Assembly: GCA_022747635.1 (NCBI GenBank)
Contig: JAKTNV010000009.1
Coordinates: 2,637,064-2,701,063 of the forward strand
DNA length: 64,000 nucleotides
DNA from: Hetaerina americana
Taxonomy: Eukaryota > Arthropoda > Insecta > Odonata > Calopterygidae
Direction of reading: 5' to 3'
The notes under the pieces are model-generated. The model was not told the DNA's origin and did no database searches. It worked only from the letters and a program-made list of their open reading frames with translations. Within the stretch, counting starts at the first letter, position 1. Each line of letters starts with the position of its first letter. The position numbers and the translations under genes are program-made. Shown here one piece after another: positions 54,421-64,000 of this stretch.

Positions 54421-55915
54421 ATGAGATATTTAAATTTTTAATATGGGTATATAGGTTTGAAGAATATTTTGTGCATTATTAATCAGAGCTTGGAAGTCCA
54501 TCAGTGATTATTGTTAAGGTTCATCAGAAACCTTCCATGACTAGGTAAAATACTAATAATAAATAATACACTTAAGTGTTCAAATAATAAAATGCACTTA
54601 GGGGCAGATTTAAATTACAAATAGAAGAGAAGAGTTAGTTTTGAACCATGTAATGAGTATGAAACTTCAGTGAAGTAGAAAAAAGAGAAGCAGCATTTAC
54701 ATTTATGAAAATAATAAGAATTTGAGGCAAAAATAATAAATTAAAGTAATGAAGATTCCATATCAAATATAGCTAGTATGAAGAACTTGTTGCCATACCA
54801 AAGAATTTTTAAGACGTTTGGGTAAAACGGACAAGCAGGATTTATAGCTTAATAACCCCATGAGTTTGTCTTTTGTATTGTATCTTTCAAATTTTGTTTC
54901 ATGCTATCCATTGTTAAGACATTTTTTAAATCTTTAAAAGTTACTTATAAATCAACTAACAGTCATTGTATTTAACAGTATTTAACTGTCACTTCCTCAT
55001 AAAAATGGTCTAATATCTTTCTGAAAAGAAAGTCCTTAGCTTTCACTCGGATGGATTTCATTTATATGAAATTCTTTCAATCATGTTTTATGCCCTTTTT
55101 ATGTCATTAGAAATGTCTTTAAAACTCTCGCTGCTGTAGGTATATGTAACTCAACTTGAAGAAAGCGCAGAGAGAGTCTAATTGATAAGGAGTGATCTGA
55201 CAAAAATACAATGCAATATGTGTTTCAAGAATTTTTAGGCCTTTTAAGTTAATTATTTGGCTACTTATAAAACTAAGCATTACTATTGCATGAGAACAGT
55301 GATGATCAGAATGCTTGATAGTATTTTATGAAGCAAAATTGGGCATTTTATTCAAACATCTCCATTTTTACATGAACTATATAGAGATATATGAGGGCCC
55401 GTGTATGTCAGCCAATGTACTTATATTCATACAAGTCTTGTATCATCATATGTCATCAAATTATCTTGTATGCATGTATGAACTCATGTTTTGGATGAAA
55501 ATTTGGTGCCATTACAGTTTGCACCACATGCCCTCATGGGGACTTTAGGCATATTGTGTAGATGTAGGGGCTGTACACATTTGCAAAACTCACATGACCT
55601 CTCATCCCCGAGGAAAAATGGGGGTTGGGTAATTTTACACTACACTGTAACTAATCAACTGTGCAATCTGGGACTGGAATGTGAAAACGTGGATGGGTGG
55701 GGGGAATGAGAGAAGGGAAAAGAGCTGTTGTGATATAGTGTAAAGGGGGTGGTGAGGGCACTTTAAGGGTGTGTTACACAAGGGGGCAGAGGGCTAGGCT
55801 ATTGACTGGAGTGGTTAGATGCTGAGGAAATACATGACCTATGCCCAGGGAAATGCTCTCCCTCCTGGAAGAGCTAGTTGCATAGGGGGTGTCACTTTAA
55901 TGTGAAGAACCTTAG
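54421..55915. other. no gene seen
   Basis: AT-rich to about 55,500, then G-rich patches. No protein motif recognised. Confidence 0.4.
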
Positions 55916-55919
55916 CTGA

Positions 55920-56090
55920 CTCTTATGAAGACTGGCCTTTTGTCAGGTCAGGGTCATAGCCATGGACCCAGGACTCATTTCCAATTATGACCTTTTTTTA
56001 GAAAACATGGGTCATTGTGTGTGGCTTGTCCCCTGCAAGTGCAGCGTCAAATTCTTGACGTTGACTAGGTGAAAGAGAATACAACGAGGC
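55920..56090 (-). pseudogene. old mariner-like transposase fragment
   Basis: The minus strand reads LSPSQRQEFDAALAGDKPHT, then in a shifted frame VIIGNESWVHGYDPDLTKGQ and SS. The second block is the first catalytic region of mariner transposases (VxTGDESWVYGYDPETKxQSS) with Asp changed to Asn. Inverted repeats and the other catalytic blocks are not visible. Confidence 0.6.
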
Positions 56091-56599
56091 AACCAATGAG
56101 TTTGTATCCTGATTGTTTTTTAAAGTGGAAGAGATGCTGGGATAAAGTATGTGAGGTCCCAAGGGAAGTACTTTGAAGGGTCTCATTGTTCCAGGTAGGC
56201 TATTTTTTCCAAAATATTGCATGGCTGGATCCTTTCTGGAGAAGACCTCATATGTACAACTCTGTTTGATGGCACAATAGTAGTAAATGAGATATTAAAG
56301 ACATAACAGGTCTCTCCACAAAACTTCTGACCAAGGGTATAATTGTGAGAATTCAAAGACCAATTGAAAAAGGTCAGGGAACCACGTTTGACGCATGCTA
56401 GCAGTGTGAAATCCAACTGAAATATCTGTGTAAATACAGGTAATATTGAACACCAAGTTTCCCATGCAGCCTTCCCCTCCTTTACAAAATTCAATCCTTT
56501 AGAACCCTTATGTATGGATTTCACTTGGCGCAAGGCTTCATATGAGCTTAGTCATCAATCCAACTCGAGAAGTAAATTACTGATTTTGATGCAACCATT
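56091..56599. other. no gene seen
   Basis: A minus open frame at 56,183-56,533 has no motif; it may extend the mariner relic. Confidence 0.35.
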
Positions 56600-56712
56600 T
56601 CAGAGTGTACAAATCATCGGCCTTGACCGGGATACAGGATTCCTCAATGTCTGGTCAAGTGCTTTAGCCAGTTAAACTGTCGAGGCATCCTCCTAAATTC
56701 TGAAATTTTTTT
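56600..56712 (-). mobile_element. SINE-D 5' part, minus strand
   Basis: The minus strand begins TTTCAGAATTTAGGAGGATG, then CCTCGACAGTTTAACTGGCT (tRNA-like) and a decayed B-box ending in CCCGGTCAAGGC. A similar head is at 60.95 kb. It meets an opposite-facing SINE-D piece at 56,713. Confidence 0.6.
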
Positions 56713-56840
56713 TCTGCTCTGGGTTCGAATCCCGGTCAAAGCAAATGATTTTTGCACTTTGAAATTGTTGCATTGAAATGCACATTAGCGGATGACTCCA
56801 TTAAAAATTACTGTTGCGGCATATCCTGCAGTTTCTTTGG
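56713..56840 (+). mobile_element. SINE-D 3' part, plus strand, with LINE-derived tail
   Basis: It starts near CTGCTCTGGGTTCGAATCCC (B-box GGTTCGAATCC) and has a short body. From 56,769 to 56,840 the tail closely matches the 3' end of the Tx1-like LINE (complement of 17,643-17,715). The tail starts TGCATTGAAATGCACATTAG. Confidence 0.75.
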
Positions 56841-58630
56841 TACTGGTTTTGGTTACAATGCATCACATGTCCAAGCCAAGTAACGTTTATATTTGCTGGA
56901 TGGATTTTAGGATGTTTTTCCCCAATTTTCCTCGAGTTATGATTTTTAGAGCTTGAAGGCATTCTTCAATTTTCAACAAAAGTTTATTTATAATACTTAA
57001 AAACATGAAATATTTGCATTCGAATGTGTCTGATATGCAGTGGTGTCCTTCTATCACAAGTTATGTCTGCACGTTTCCTATTGGATGCCATACTTCCACG
57101 TGGTCTGTGTGGCTTGATCATTCCATAAGCATACTTAGCATTGAAGATGGCTTAGCCATTGAAATAGAGTCCCAACTACCTCTTCTTCGCGTACCCTTAC
57201 CATCCATTATACCATATCCATAATATGGTGGTCACTATTAGCATGTGCCATTCAGACACCGTGAAAGTAGAACCAGCATCTACACATTGTTGGTTTTTGA
57301 GTGCATACCCATCATTGATGGATTCCAGAGTGAGCGTTTGGCACCAGGTCCTTGGGTGTGCACCCATCATTGATGGATTCTATAGTGAACGTTCAACCCC
57401 ATCATTGGTCTTTGGGCCATCATTTGGGTCCCTCTTTGATCCCCTACCATCCCACTCCCCTTCTCTCCCCTTGCTGAGCATCAAAACCCTTTCCACATTG
57501 ATCTTATTCCCAGTTGGCTTAAAACCGGAATCCCATTTACATTTTCAACTAAAATTGTAACCCACACAGGTTAATTTCTTATCATTTTCGTTCTTATATT
57601 CTTTCAATAGTTACGCTCATGCATTTTCACTCTATGTTGAATTTGATGGAAGTTCATGCGTTAAAGGTTAGAATGCCAATTTTCCAACTTAAGCAGCCGA
57701 GTTTGTGACTTGAGACTAAAGATGAAGAGGCAAGCAAATGTTGCTTGCATGTTTGCATGTAACGCTATAATTCAAGATTTTCTTTCAAAGAACACGTGGC
57801 CTAAGTGATTGTATTTTTAGTATATTCTGTCATGTAATAAATAGTAAATTTGAATTTTTACAACATATTGGATATCCTAACAAAAATGTTTAAAGTTTTA
57901 GATCAATTAGAAAAATGCTTTAATTACTATCAATTTTACTTGTAAATGTGCAATGAAAATTTGCCTCTCACTGAATTGCTACTTCCTAAACATCACATTT
58001 ATGCCTCTGACTAGAAGCTAGGCACAAAAAACTAGGCCACGTCACCCCTTCCTACCTCCAAGCATAAAAGAAACACAAATGGGTTGACCATTATCATTGA
58101 TTTTGTTGAGAACATTTTAATTACAATAACTGTCAATACCATAAAGAATTCTGCGGGGAAAATTCTTAAAATACGAAGTCAGCATTAATCTTTGCATAAT
58201 AAATCAATTGTTCTTGACTTAGCATAACTTTGAAGTTCAAAGTATTGAATACTTAATGTTAAAATAAATGTGAAAAATATAATTATGACAAAAGAAATGA
58301 CTGTTCACCTATTCTTTAAAATAGGTATTTTTGGATATCTCTGGGTTCAAGAAAGGTTATGCGACCAGAAATAGTTCCTTATTATACGATCCCAAGGGTC
58401 ACCTTATGAACTTGATGATCTGCTGAGATGGTATAGTTGAGACAATGTGCTTATTGAAAAACTGCTGTGAAAGAAAGTAATGAAAAAAAAAGTCGCAAAA
58501 GCAGAAAAAATGGAGAGGAATTATGAAGGTAATGAGGAGCAATTTAAAAATGGCTAACAAAAGGAGGAGAAAGTAAAGGAATGACCGGAATATAGGATAT
58601 ATTTGGTGATACACTTTTGGGTGAATGTGG
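56841..58630. other. no gene seen apart from a short tandem repeat
   Basis: AT-rich. Open frames at 57,005-57,223 and 57,225-57,560 have no motif. Confidence 0.4.
57302..57393. repeat. two-unit tandem duplication, ~55 bp period
   Basis: CCCATCATTGATGGATTC occurs at 57,308 and 57,363 within longer similar units, followed by AGTGAGCGTT and AGTGAACGTT. Confidence 0.8.
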
Positions 58631-58681
58631 AATTAGAGACTGTTGGAGGAAATACTTTATTTCCTCCTACAGTCTCTAATT
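58631..58681. repeat. 24-bp near-perfect hairpin with 3-nt loop
   Basis: The arm 58,631-58,654 pairs with 58,658-58,681 with one mismatch; the loop is CTT. The outer end is AATTAGAGACTGTTGGAGGA. No flanking duplication was seen. Confidence 0.85.
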
Positions 58682-59835
58682 TTAAAGGTTTTTAATTATT
58701 TGTATGACAAGGTTTTTGAATTATGAAACCGACTAAAATGTATGCGATGCTTAAAAATAAATCCAGGGAATTTTATACGAATGTGTATATAGCTAGTACA
58801 TATGTAAAAAGTACATATACGTGTATGATAGCAGGAATTTTGAATAAATTAAATGCTGCAGGATCAGCCAACACATTTAAACGCATGAAGAGCTAGCTCT
58901 TGGGTTTCCCATCGGGAACCGAAGACCCAGCACCGGGGAGTTTCGACAACTTCGTCATGTCGACTGCATCCTTTTGCGTATGCAATCCCGCGCTCCAATA
59001 AAGGCGCGAGCAATTGCATAGCTTCAAGGATATATTTCCATCCGTGAGTTCTGCCTGCCGTCACAAATGGCCTTCTCACGCCTAGCGTAGTCTAATTAAT
59101 GAATCTAACCGAAATATGATTGGAAGCACCCCCGTAGAATATGATTTGAGTTCAATCTAAACTGATTTTCGCACAACTAAGTTCTGCAAGAACACAAAGG
59201 TCCTGATAATCCCCGACTTACGCAAGACTCGACTCATCTGAGCGGCCAGTGGCCAAGGGGATGCCATGTCCTCTATCAGATTCCGATAATGGGACAAAAA
59301 TCTATAATTTGTATTTTTTTATTCACCACGTGTAAGCACAATAAGAAAGCACAGTATCCTGGGAAGAAGAAAAACAAACATGAAAGGGTTTTTCTGGAAA
59401 CAAATATATTCGTGGGAATCACGGGAATTTTGGCAAATGTTATCGACGAAGTTCCATAAATTTTGCAATATTACTCATGCCCTTGAAGTTGAAGACGACG
59501 TAGAGAAACCTTGACTGCCTAAACCCGTGTACCGCGCGCTCCATTCCTGAAGCACTAGCCGTTCAGGCACTACAGTGAGGGTTTGCGAATTTCACAATGA
59601 TGGAGACGTCTGTATGCTAGCTATGAATGGCGGGAAGCTAAGATGGAACCATGGAGTTAAATGGAGTGTGGAAGCTGAGGGACCGTGGAGACCTGAAGAT
59701 ATTACTCTCCCTATTATGATTGCGAATGCTTGGTGCGCCTTTGCATGCGTTAAAATAATTATATGAAATGAAAGCAGGAGACGTTTGGAACATTCTAAGA
59801 AATGCGCAAAAGAGGGACCGTGTTTCATAGTTCAT
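58682..59835. other. no gene seen
   Basis: Mixed composition, with moderately GC-rich patches at 58,860-59,060 and 59,570-59,700. Open frames there have no recognised motif. Confidence 0.35.
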
Positions 59836-60045
59836 TTTATTTATTTATTTATTTATTTATTTATTCAGAATAAGTCCGAAAACAGCACATTTTGGCCTTT
59901 ACATCGAACTATTAACAACGATAACAATAGTCACATTTACAAACACCCAAGCCCTAGGTGGAGGAAAACTCACCCAGGCGGGAATCGAACCCGCGACCCT
60001 TGGAATGGCAGGCGAGGACGTTACCCCGCCGCCACCGGGGTCGTC
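59836..60045 (-). mobile_element. SINE-B (tRNA-derived) with (AAAT)n tail
   Basis: The minus strand starts near GACGACCCCGGTGGCGGCGG and carries a perfect B-box GGTTCGATTCCC. Its 3' tail is (AAAT)n at about 59,870-59,836, seen on the plus strand as TTTATTTATTTA. At ~210 bp it is shorter than SINE-A. It is not a tRNA gene, because the acceptor and anticodon arms do not close into a cloverleaf by eye. Confidence 0.8.
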
Positions 60046-60860
60046 ATAATTGCTACCCTGATCCTGAAGGACGAAAAGCTGTTTAAAAATTCGATTTTTT
60101 TAGTTGTGCATGTACTTGATCACTTTTCAATGTAGTTTAATGAAAAACTTTAAATGCATTTTTCTATGGAGTGCGATTTCCTTTGCATTATTATGGATTT
60201 ACCGCTATATTGCAAAGCAGCCCGATGGCTTTTGAAACTGCCGGCCCGCCCCGACCCTGGGAGCGATTTGCGAAATAGATAGTCATAAACAAAAGTAGTT
60301 ATCAAATTTATTTAATAGGATACTGCTTTCAGGGACTGCATGCGTCCAGAGCAAATAATTAAAAAATCTGACGCAGTACTTTTTCTGAATGTTAATTAAT
60401 AGAAAAATATACAAAAATCAAAATGTAGAAACTGTGGCAACTCGCGCAGGTCCAATCTCGGCATTCCATTGATAAAATTAAGTATTATTTATGTAAAATT
60501 GGTTAATCTCTCGCCACGCCTAATTACATTCCCCTTACGCCCCAGCCGCTCCATTCCTTCCAGTGAATGCCTTCGGACAAGAATTCACTAGTGCATGATC
60601 GTTAAGCGGAACGACCAAAGACGTAGTGGTGTCACGATGCTGTTTATTGGCGAAACGGGATGCATCCAGGGTCGAGTTGGCTTCTAATAATCAGGGGCAG
60701 CATATTTCTGATGAGAGAATCCAGAGGTTTGTTCAGGGATCCAGAACAAGTCCCTATTCTTTAAGAACATTAGCGGTCAAATTACTACCTTGCTGAATTG
60801 ACGTATAGAGCATCAACGACTCACATGAAACTGCGATAATTACACCACACTTACGAAAAT
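60046..60860. other. no gene seen
   Basis: AT-rich unassigned DNA. Confidence 0.4.
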
Positions 60861-60864
60861 GATC

Positions 60865-60990
60865 CACGTAAAATAGGATTCGAACCTGAATCCCTCGATA
60901 TTTTTTCGATTGTTTTAGCCAACCAAAATATCCGGCACCAAACTAGTCTGCTCCGAGGCGTCCTCTTATATTATGAAAACCTCAAACGAA
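60865..60990 (-). mobile_element. SINE-D head remnant
   Basis: Minus strand: AAGAGGACGCCTCGGAGCAG, then GGTTGGCTAAAACAATCG and a B-box CAGGTTCGAATCC. This is the same order as the 56.6 kb piece. The LINE-like tail is not present. Confidence 0.55.
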
Positions 60991-62835
60991 CGATAACTGC
61001 CCACTTAGAGCTCCGAACTTATTTACAACAACCAATCCTGTCATCTTTTTTTTCAATAATTGTGCGAAGGTACTATCTTCAATGGTGACTCTATTCATAA
61101 TTTAGGTGTTATACTGTTCCTCCCTTCTTAAGCCTTAGAAACGAAAGAGATTAATCAGTACCGATGGGGGAACAATGACATGAACCGAGTGACCACGAAG
61201 AAGACTGAAGATGGCGTGAAATTTTAATACGTTAAGATGAAATCAGTTAAAATGGTCAGCCTAAATGGGTTTTAGCGCTGAACTGGATCGTCTGCTAGAG
61301 AATTCATCCTATGACTGAGTCATAAAATGTGTAGAGTCAGGAATCTGGTTGTAGTGCCATCTGTGATAGATATCAAGAACCAAATGATTTATCTTCAGAC
61401 CCAGTTCACTTCGCATGGCGAGCGCGGGGATGCACGAACCAGGGATTCCGACAGAAGTGGATTGGTGGAAGGTGACCGGATGCATCGCCCCCCCTATTTA
61501 AGGAACCTAAATAAAGTGGATTTGGTTTCCTTGTGGGATTGGCTAAAATGCCTTGTTTTATAATCAATGGTGTATTCCGAGGAATACTTTGTTGCAATAA
61601 TTCACCCGGCCCTGGGTCACATTTCTATACACACTTAGTGTGTTGCTACGAGTATCAATCTTTCCATCTTCGCGGTACGCAATATGTTCAAGGAGGTATG
61701 TAAATATCGAAATTTGGTGTATTTACGGTGTGATAGCTATTTACTTAATTCTTTCCCTAGGTCCATCTCTATATTAACAAATCTCCCGCGGATTTCGCAA
61801 TTCCTACGTAACTTCATACGCTTTTACAAGCAACTTTGACAGAATGTGAAAATCAGAATCTACGGAGACGAAACCACTTGTCACAAGCCTTTAAACACGA
61901 TCTCTGTATTGTTAAGGATTTTGGGCGTCCATTTACGTCAGGGTGTCTCCGACAGTTTCTCCAGCTCTGCTACTGGCGTCCTCAGGAAAGAGGTGACGAG
62001 GTGTAGATTTTGACCATCTTAAATAGGGGACTGTAAAATTAATGCAACGTCACCTCTGACCTGAATACGTCAGCAGTCTGGCTGGAAACACTGTTGTCGC
62101 GAAGAGACGCGAAGGATCGCCCAAAAGCCTTAATCATTTTGGATAAACGCCACGGAAACCTCAGATTCCATAATCCCCATATCCTCTCGACATGTTTTAC
62201 GTTCCTTTCAGCGTCATCCTCTCTCAAAAACCGAAGCGTGATCGATATATGATGGTTTGAGGAATTAATTTCATATGACACCCACGAAAACTCAATTCAT
62301 ATTTTATCATCCAAATTCAGTTCATACTTTATCGTACACATTAAATCCTATCTTGTGAATATCGTCGGCGATAACTAGGCCATGAAATCACGAACAGTGA
62401 CTAATCTGGAATGTAAACATGCCACAATATGACAGTGATATGCGGTCATGTACGGTTGAAAACGTGTGAGGCGCAATAAACTTCGACGACGTCAAACGCC
62501 GTTGTAATGTGAAAGGGAAGTCACTCTGCGCGGCGAGCGATACCGCGTTTACTGGAAATGCCACGAGCGATATGAGAACCGTAAAACGCCGCTGATTGAA
62601 GCGATTGCCGAGCGTCGACTAGTCTACGATCTCCAATGCATATCGTAACGCAACGCTCGCAATTGGAAATTTCAGCGCCTTAGGCTGGAGCCCAAAATAT
62701 GGAGGAAGGAGACGGTGAGGCGAAAGGGTTGAAGGAGGCAAGAGCGTCAAGTCACGAATTCACGATGCCACGTTCTATGGAGTAACGATACACTCGAAAT
62801 ATCGGGCTCAAAGAACATGGTCACGAAGGTTTGAT
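60991..62835. other. no gene seen
   Basis: Composition becomes more GC-rich towards 62,500-62,700. No protein motif; open frames at 61,327-61,563 and 62,039-62,281 are unsupported. Confidence 0.35.
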
Positions 62836-62839
62836 TGTG

Positions 62840-64000
62840 CTTCCAGGAATTACCGTCGTGTATATTGGCGTGTTGGACAACAGTTTCGCCTTCAGTCCTG
62901 GAGGCATCTTCAGGTTAAAGTTCTGATCTCCGTTGTTCAGTTTTAAGGTTTTTATCTCCGCCATGTATACATACAGCGAAATAAGGGATACACTGTGAAG
63001 TTAAATAACAATAACATAACCGAAACCCTGTTTTAGGAAAACATTCCTCTACGGGTGAAAGATTCAGCGGTGGAGGAAAATATCTTCGTTGCAATTTGGC
63101 CGCTATACTATATATATATAAAAGACGCTGGCTGTCCCAGAGTGCTCTGATTGGTTGTTCCTTGGAGTGGAATCACCCTTTGCCACGTCAAATTCAGGTT
63201 GCAGCCGTCCTCACAGATGTGCTTTTCATTATTTCCGCAGCTTCTCCTATGAGTGTCGGGAAATAGCGTTCTTCCCAAGCCAGCACTTTTGTTTAGTCGA
63301 TCGCAATTGTGTGTCCTGGCTCCGTCCGCACATGTTTGGCATTTGCCGAGAGTCAAAACTGCTTTGTCTTTCCTGTGGTCCTTTGGTGCTCCTTCATTCT
63401 GCATCCAATGGGCCTTCCTTCCTGTTTGGCCGACATAGGAGTCTCCACATGTGCACTTGATCTCATGTATTCCTTCGTACATGAGATCGGAGATCCGGTC
63501 CCCAGACATAGGGATGATGTCGCTTATTTTTCTCGTTGTGGAGACATTGGTTGCTACATTATGCTTCCGTAAGAGCTCACTCATCTTTCCAGCCGGTCCG
63601 GCGACGTACGAAATGGTAGAATATGCAATTTTTTTATCCAGGCTTTTCCTCGCTCTGGTTTCTTGCCAGAATCTCATCTTTCGTCAGCTCCTTTTCTTTC
63701 TCTGTGGTCCTTTTTTGGACCGTTTGTTCCGGGTACCCGTTTTTCTTTAGCGCTGAGTTCAGGTGTCGTTTCTCCATGGGAAGCGATTGGGCGTCTGAAA
63801 TGATGTAGGCACGAGGAACTAATGTATTGACTAGTGAGCTCTTCGAGGCGGAATGGCGGTGCGGTCGCGCATCCAAATGCGGTCGATATGGGGTTTCTTG
63901 CGATACACTGCATGGCCAAGGCTGGCATTATGTCTCCTGCTCACCAATACACCCAGAAGGGGCGGGAGACTATTCTTTTCAATGCTTTCGGAAATTTAAT
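62840..64000 (-). mobile_element. Penelope-like retroelement, 3' half, runs off the window
   Basis: The minus strand enters from 64,000 with the end of RT, then an intermediate segment, a GIY-YIG endonuclease, and a non-coding end of ~270 bp. This end holds CCTGAAGATGCC ... GGCGAAACTGTTGTCC at 62,913-62,874, a pattern typical of Penelope-like terminal repeats. The RT core lies beyond the window. The left boundary is approximate. Confidence 0.75.
63108..63928 (-). pseudogene. Penelope-like RT C-terminus and GIY-YIG endonuclease, frameshifted
   Basis: From high to low coordinate: AVYRKKPHIDRIWMRDRTA near 63,910 (the VYRKPTHTD-type block after Penelope RT), then YIISDAQSLPMEKRHLNSAL and KKNGYPEQTV. 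In another frame follow KKIAYSTISYVAGPAGKMSE, LLRKHNVATN and the endonuclease YEGIHEIKCTCGDSYVGQTG with R next. The end is NLTWQRVIP and then TAA near 63,108. GIH...YVG stands in for the GIY...YIG signature. Frameshifts lie near 63,780-63,860 and 63,665. Such elements copy RNA into DNA using this endonuclease to open the target. The copy is inactive as read. Confidence 0.75.

Noticed and set aside
57005..57560. 72- and 111-codon plus frames
   Set aside because: The second spans a tandem duplication; neither has motifs or codon structure typical of exons.
59930..60045. tRNA gene on the minus strand
   Set aside because: B-box present, but no closing cloverleaf; followed by a body and (AAAT)n tail as in a SINE.
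62874..62913. Hammerhead ribozyme at the end of the right-edge Penelope-like element
   Set aside because: CUGAAGA, GAAA and GUC are in order and stem II can form four pairs, but the flanks for stem I do not pair; kept only as a Penelope-type terminal pattern.

Overview
This is eukaryotic nuclear DNA, most likely from an arthropod (probably an insect) with a transposon-rich, AT-rich genome. The basis is several mariner families, non-LTR retrotransposons of several clades, a Penelope-like element, tRNA-derived SINEs, a piggyBac-type non-autonomous element, long (TA)n arrays and intron-sized gaps. The window has no operons, rRNA genes or CRISPR arrays, and no intact host gene. Family names used here (MarA/B/C, SINE-A to D, LINE-W) are provisional labels for this window.

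Layout. 0-2.5 kb: a possible host C-terminal exon with a hairpin in its 3' UTR, a LINE-W fragment, a second candidate host exon and two (TA)n arrays. 2.5-7.3 kb: an RTE/BovB-like LINE (minus) abutting truncated MarA (minus), then intact MarB (plus). 9-14 kb: SINE-A, CR1/jockey-like fragments, and a Penelope-like remnant with a hammerhead-like motif. 16-17 kb: MarC. 17.6-23 kb: a nearly full-length Tx1/L1-like LINE (minus) with an intact ORF1 and a frameshifted ORF2. 23-37.6 kb: an RNase H fragment, full-length MarA, SINE-A, a jockey-like LINE, a Gypsy 3' end, and MarC carrying a nested SINE-A. 39-46 kb: a CR1-like LINE and two LINE-W copies. 46.7-53.3 kb: three exons of the C-terminal part of C1-tetrahydrofolate synthase (formate-THF ligase domain). 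Their introns hold a piggyBac-type element, a MarA/MarB composite, SINE-C and MarC. A frame-breaking deletion suggests a pseudogene. 53.8-64 kb: old remnants, a hairpin, SINE-B and SINE-D, and a Penelope-like element running off the right edge.

Points of most interest: (1) MarC is a 753-bp deletion derivative whose three copies share one deletion; it keeps a 135-codon ORF for the DNA-binding domain without the catalytic core. (2) A MarA-70 bp-MarB block occurs twice, and both MarB transposases are intact. (3) SINE-D and the Tx1-like LINE share a ~73-bp 3' tail, suggesting a SINE/LINE partnership. (4) The C1-THF synthase remnant has splice phases that still match. All family assignments come from reading motifs by eye; no database search was run.
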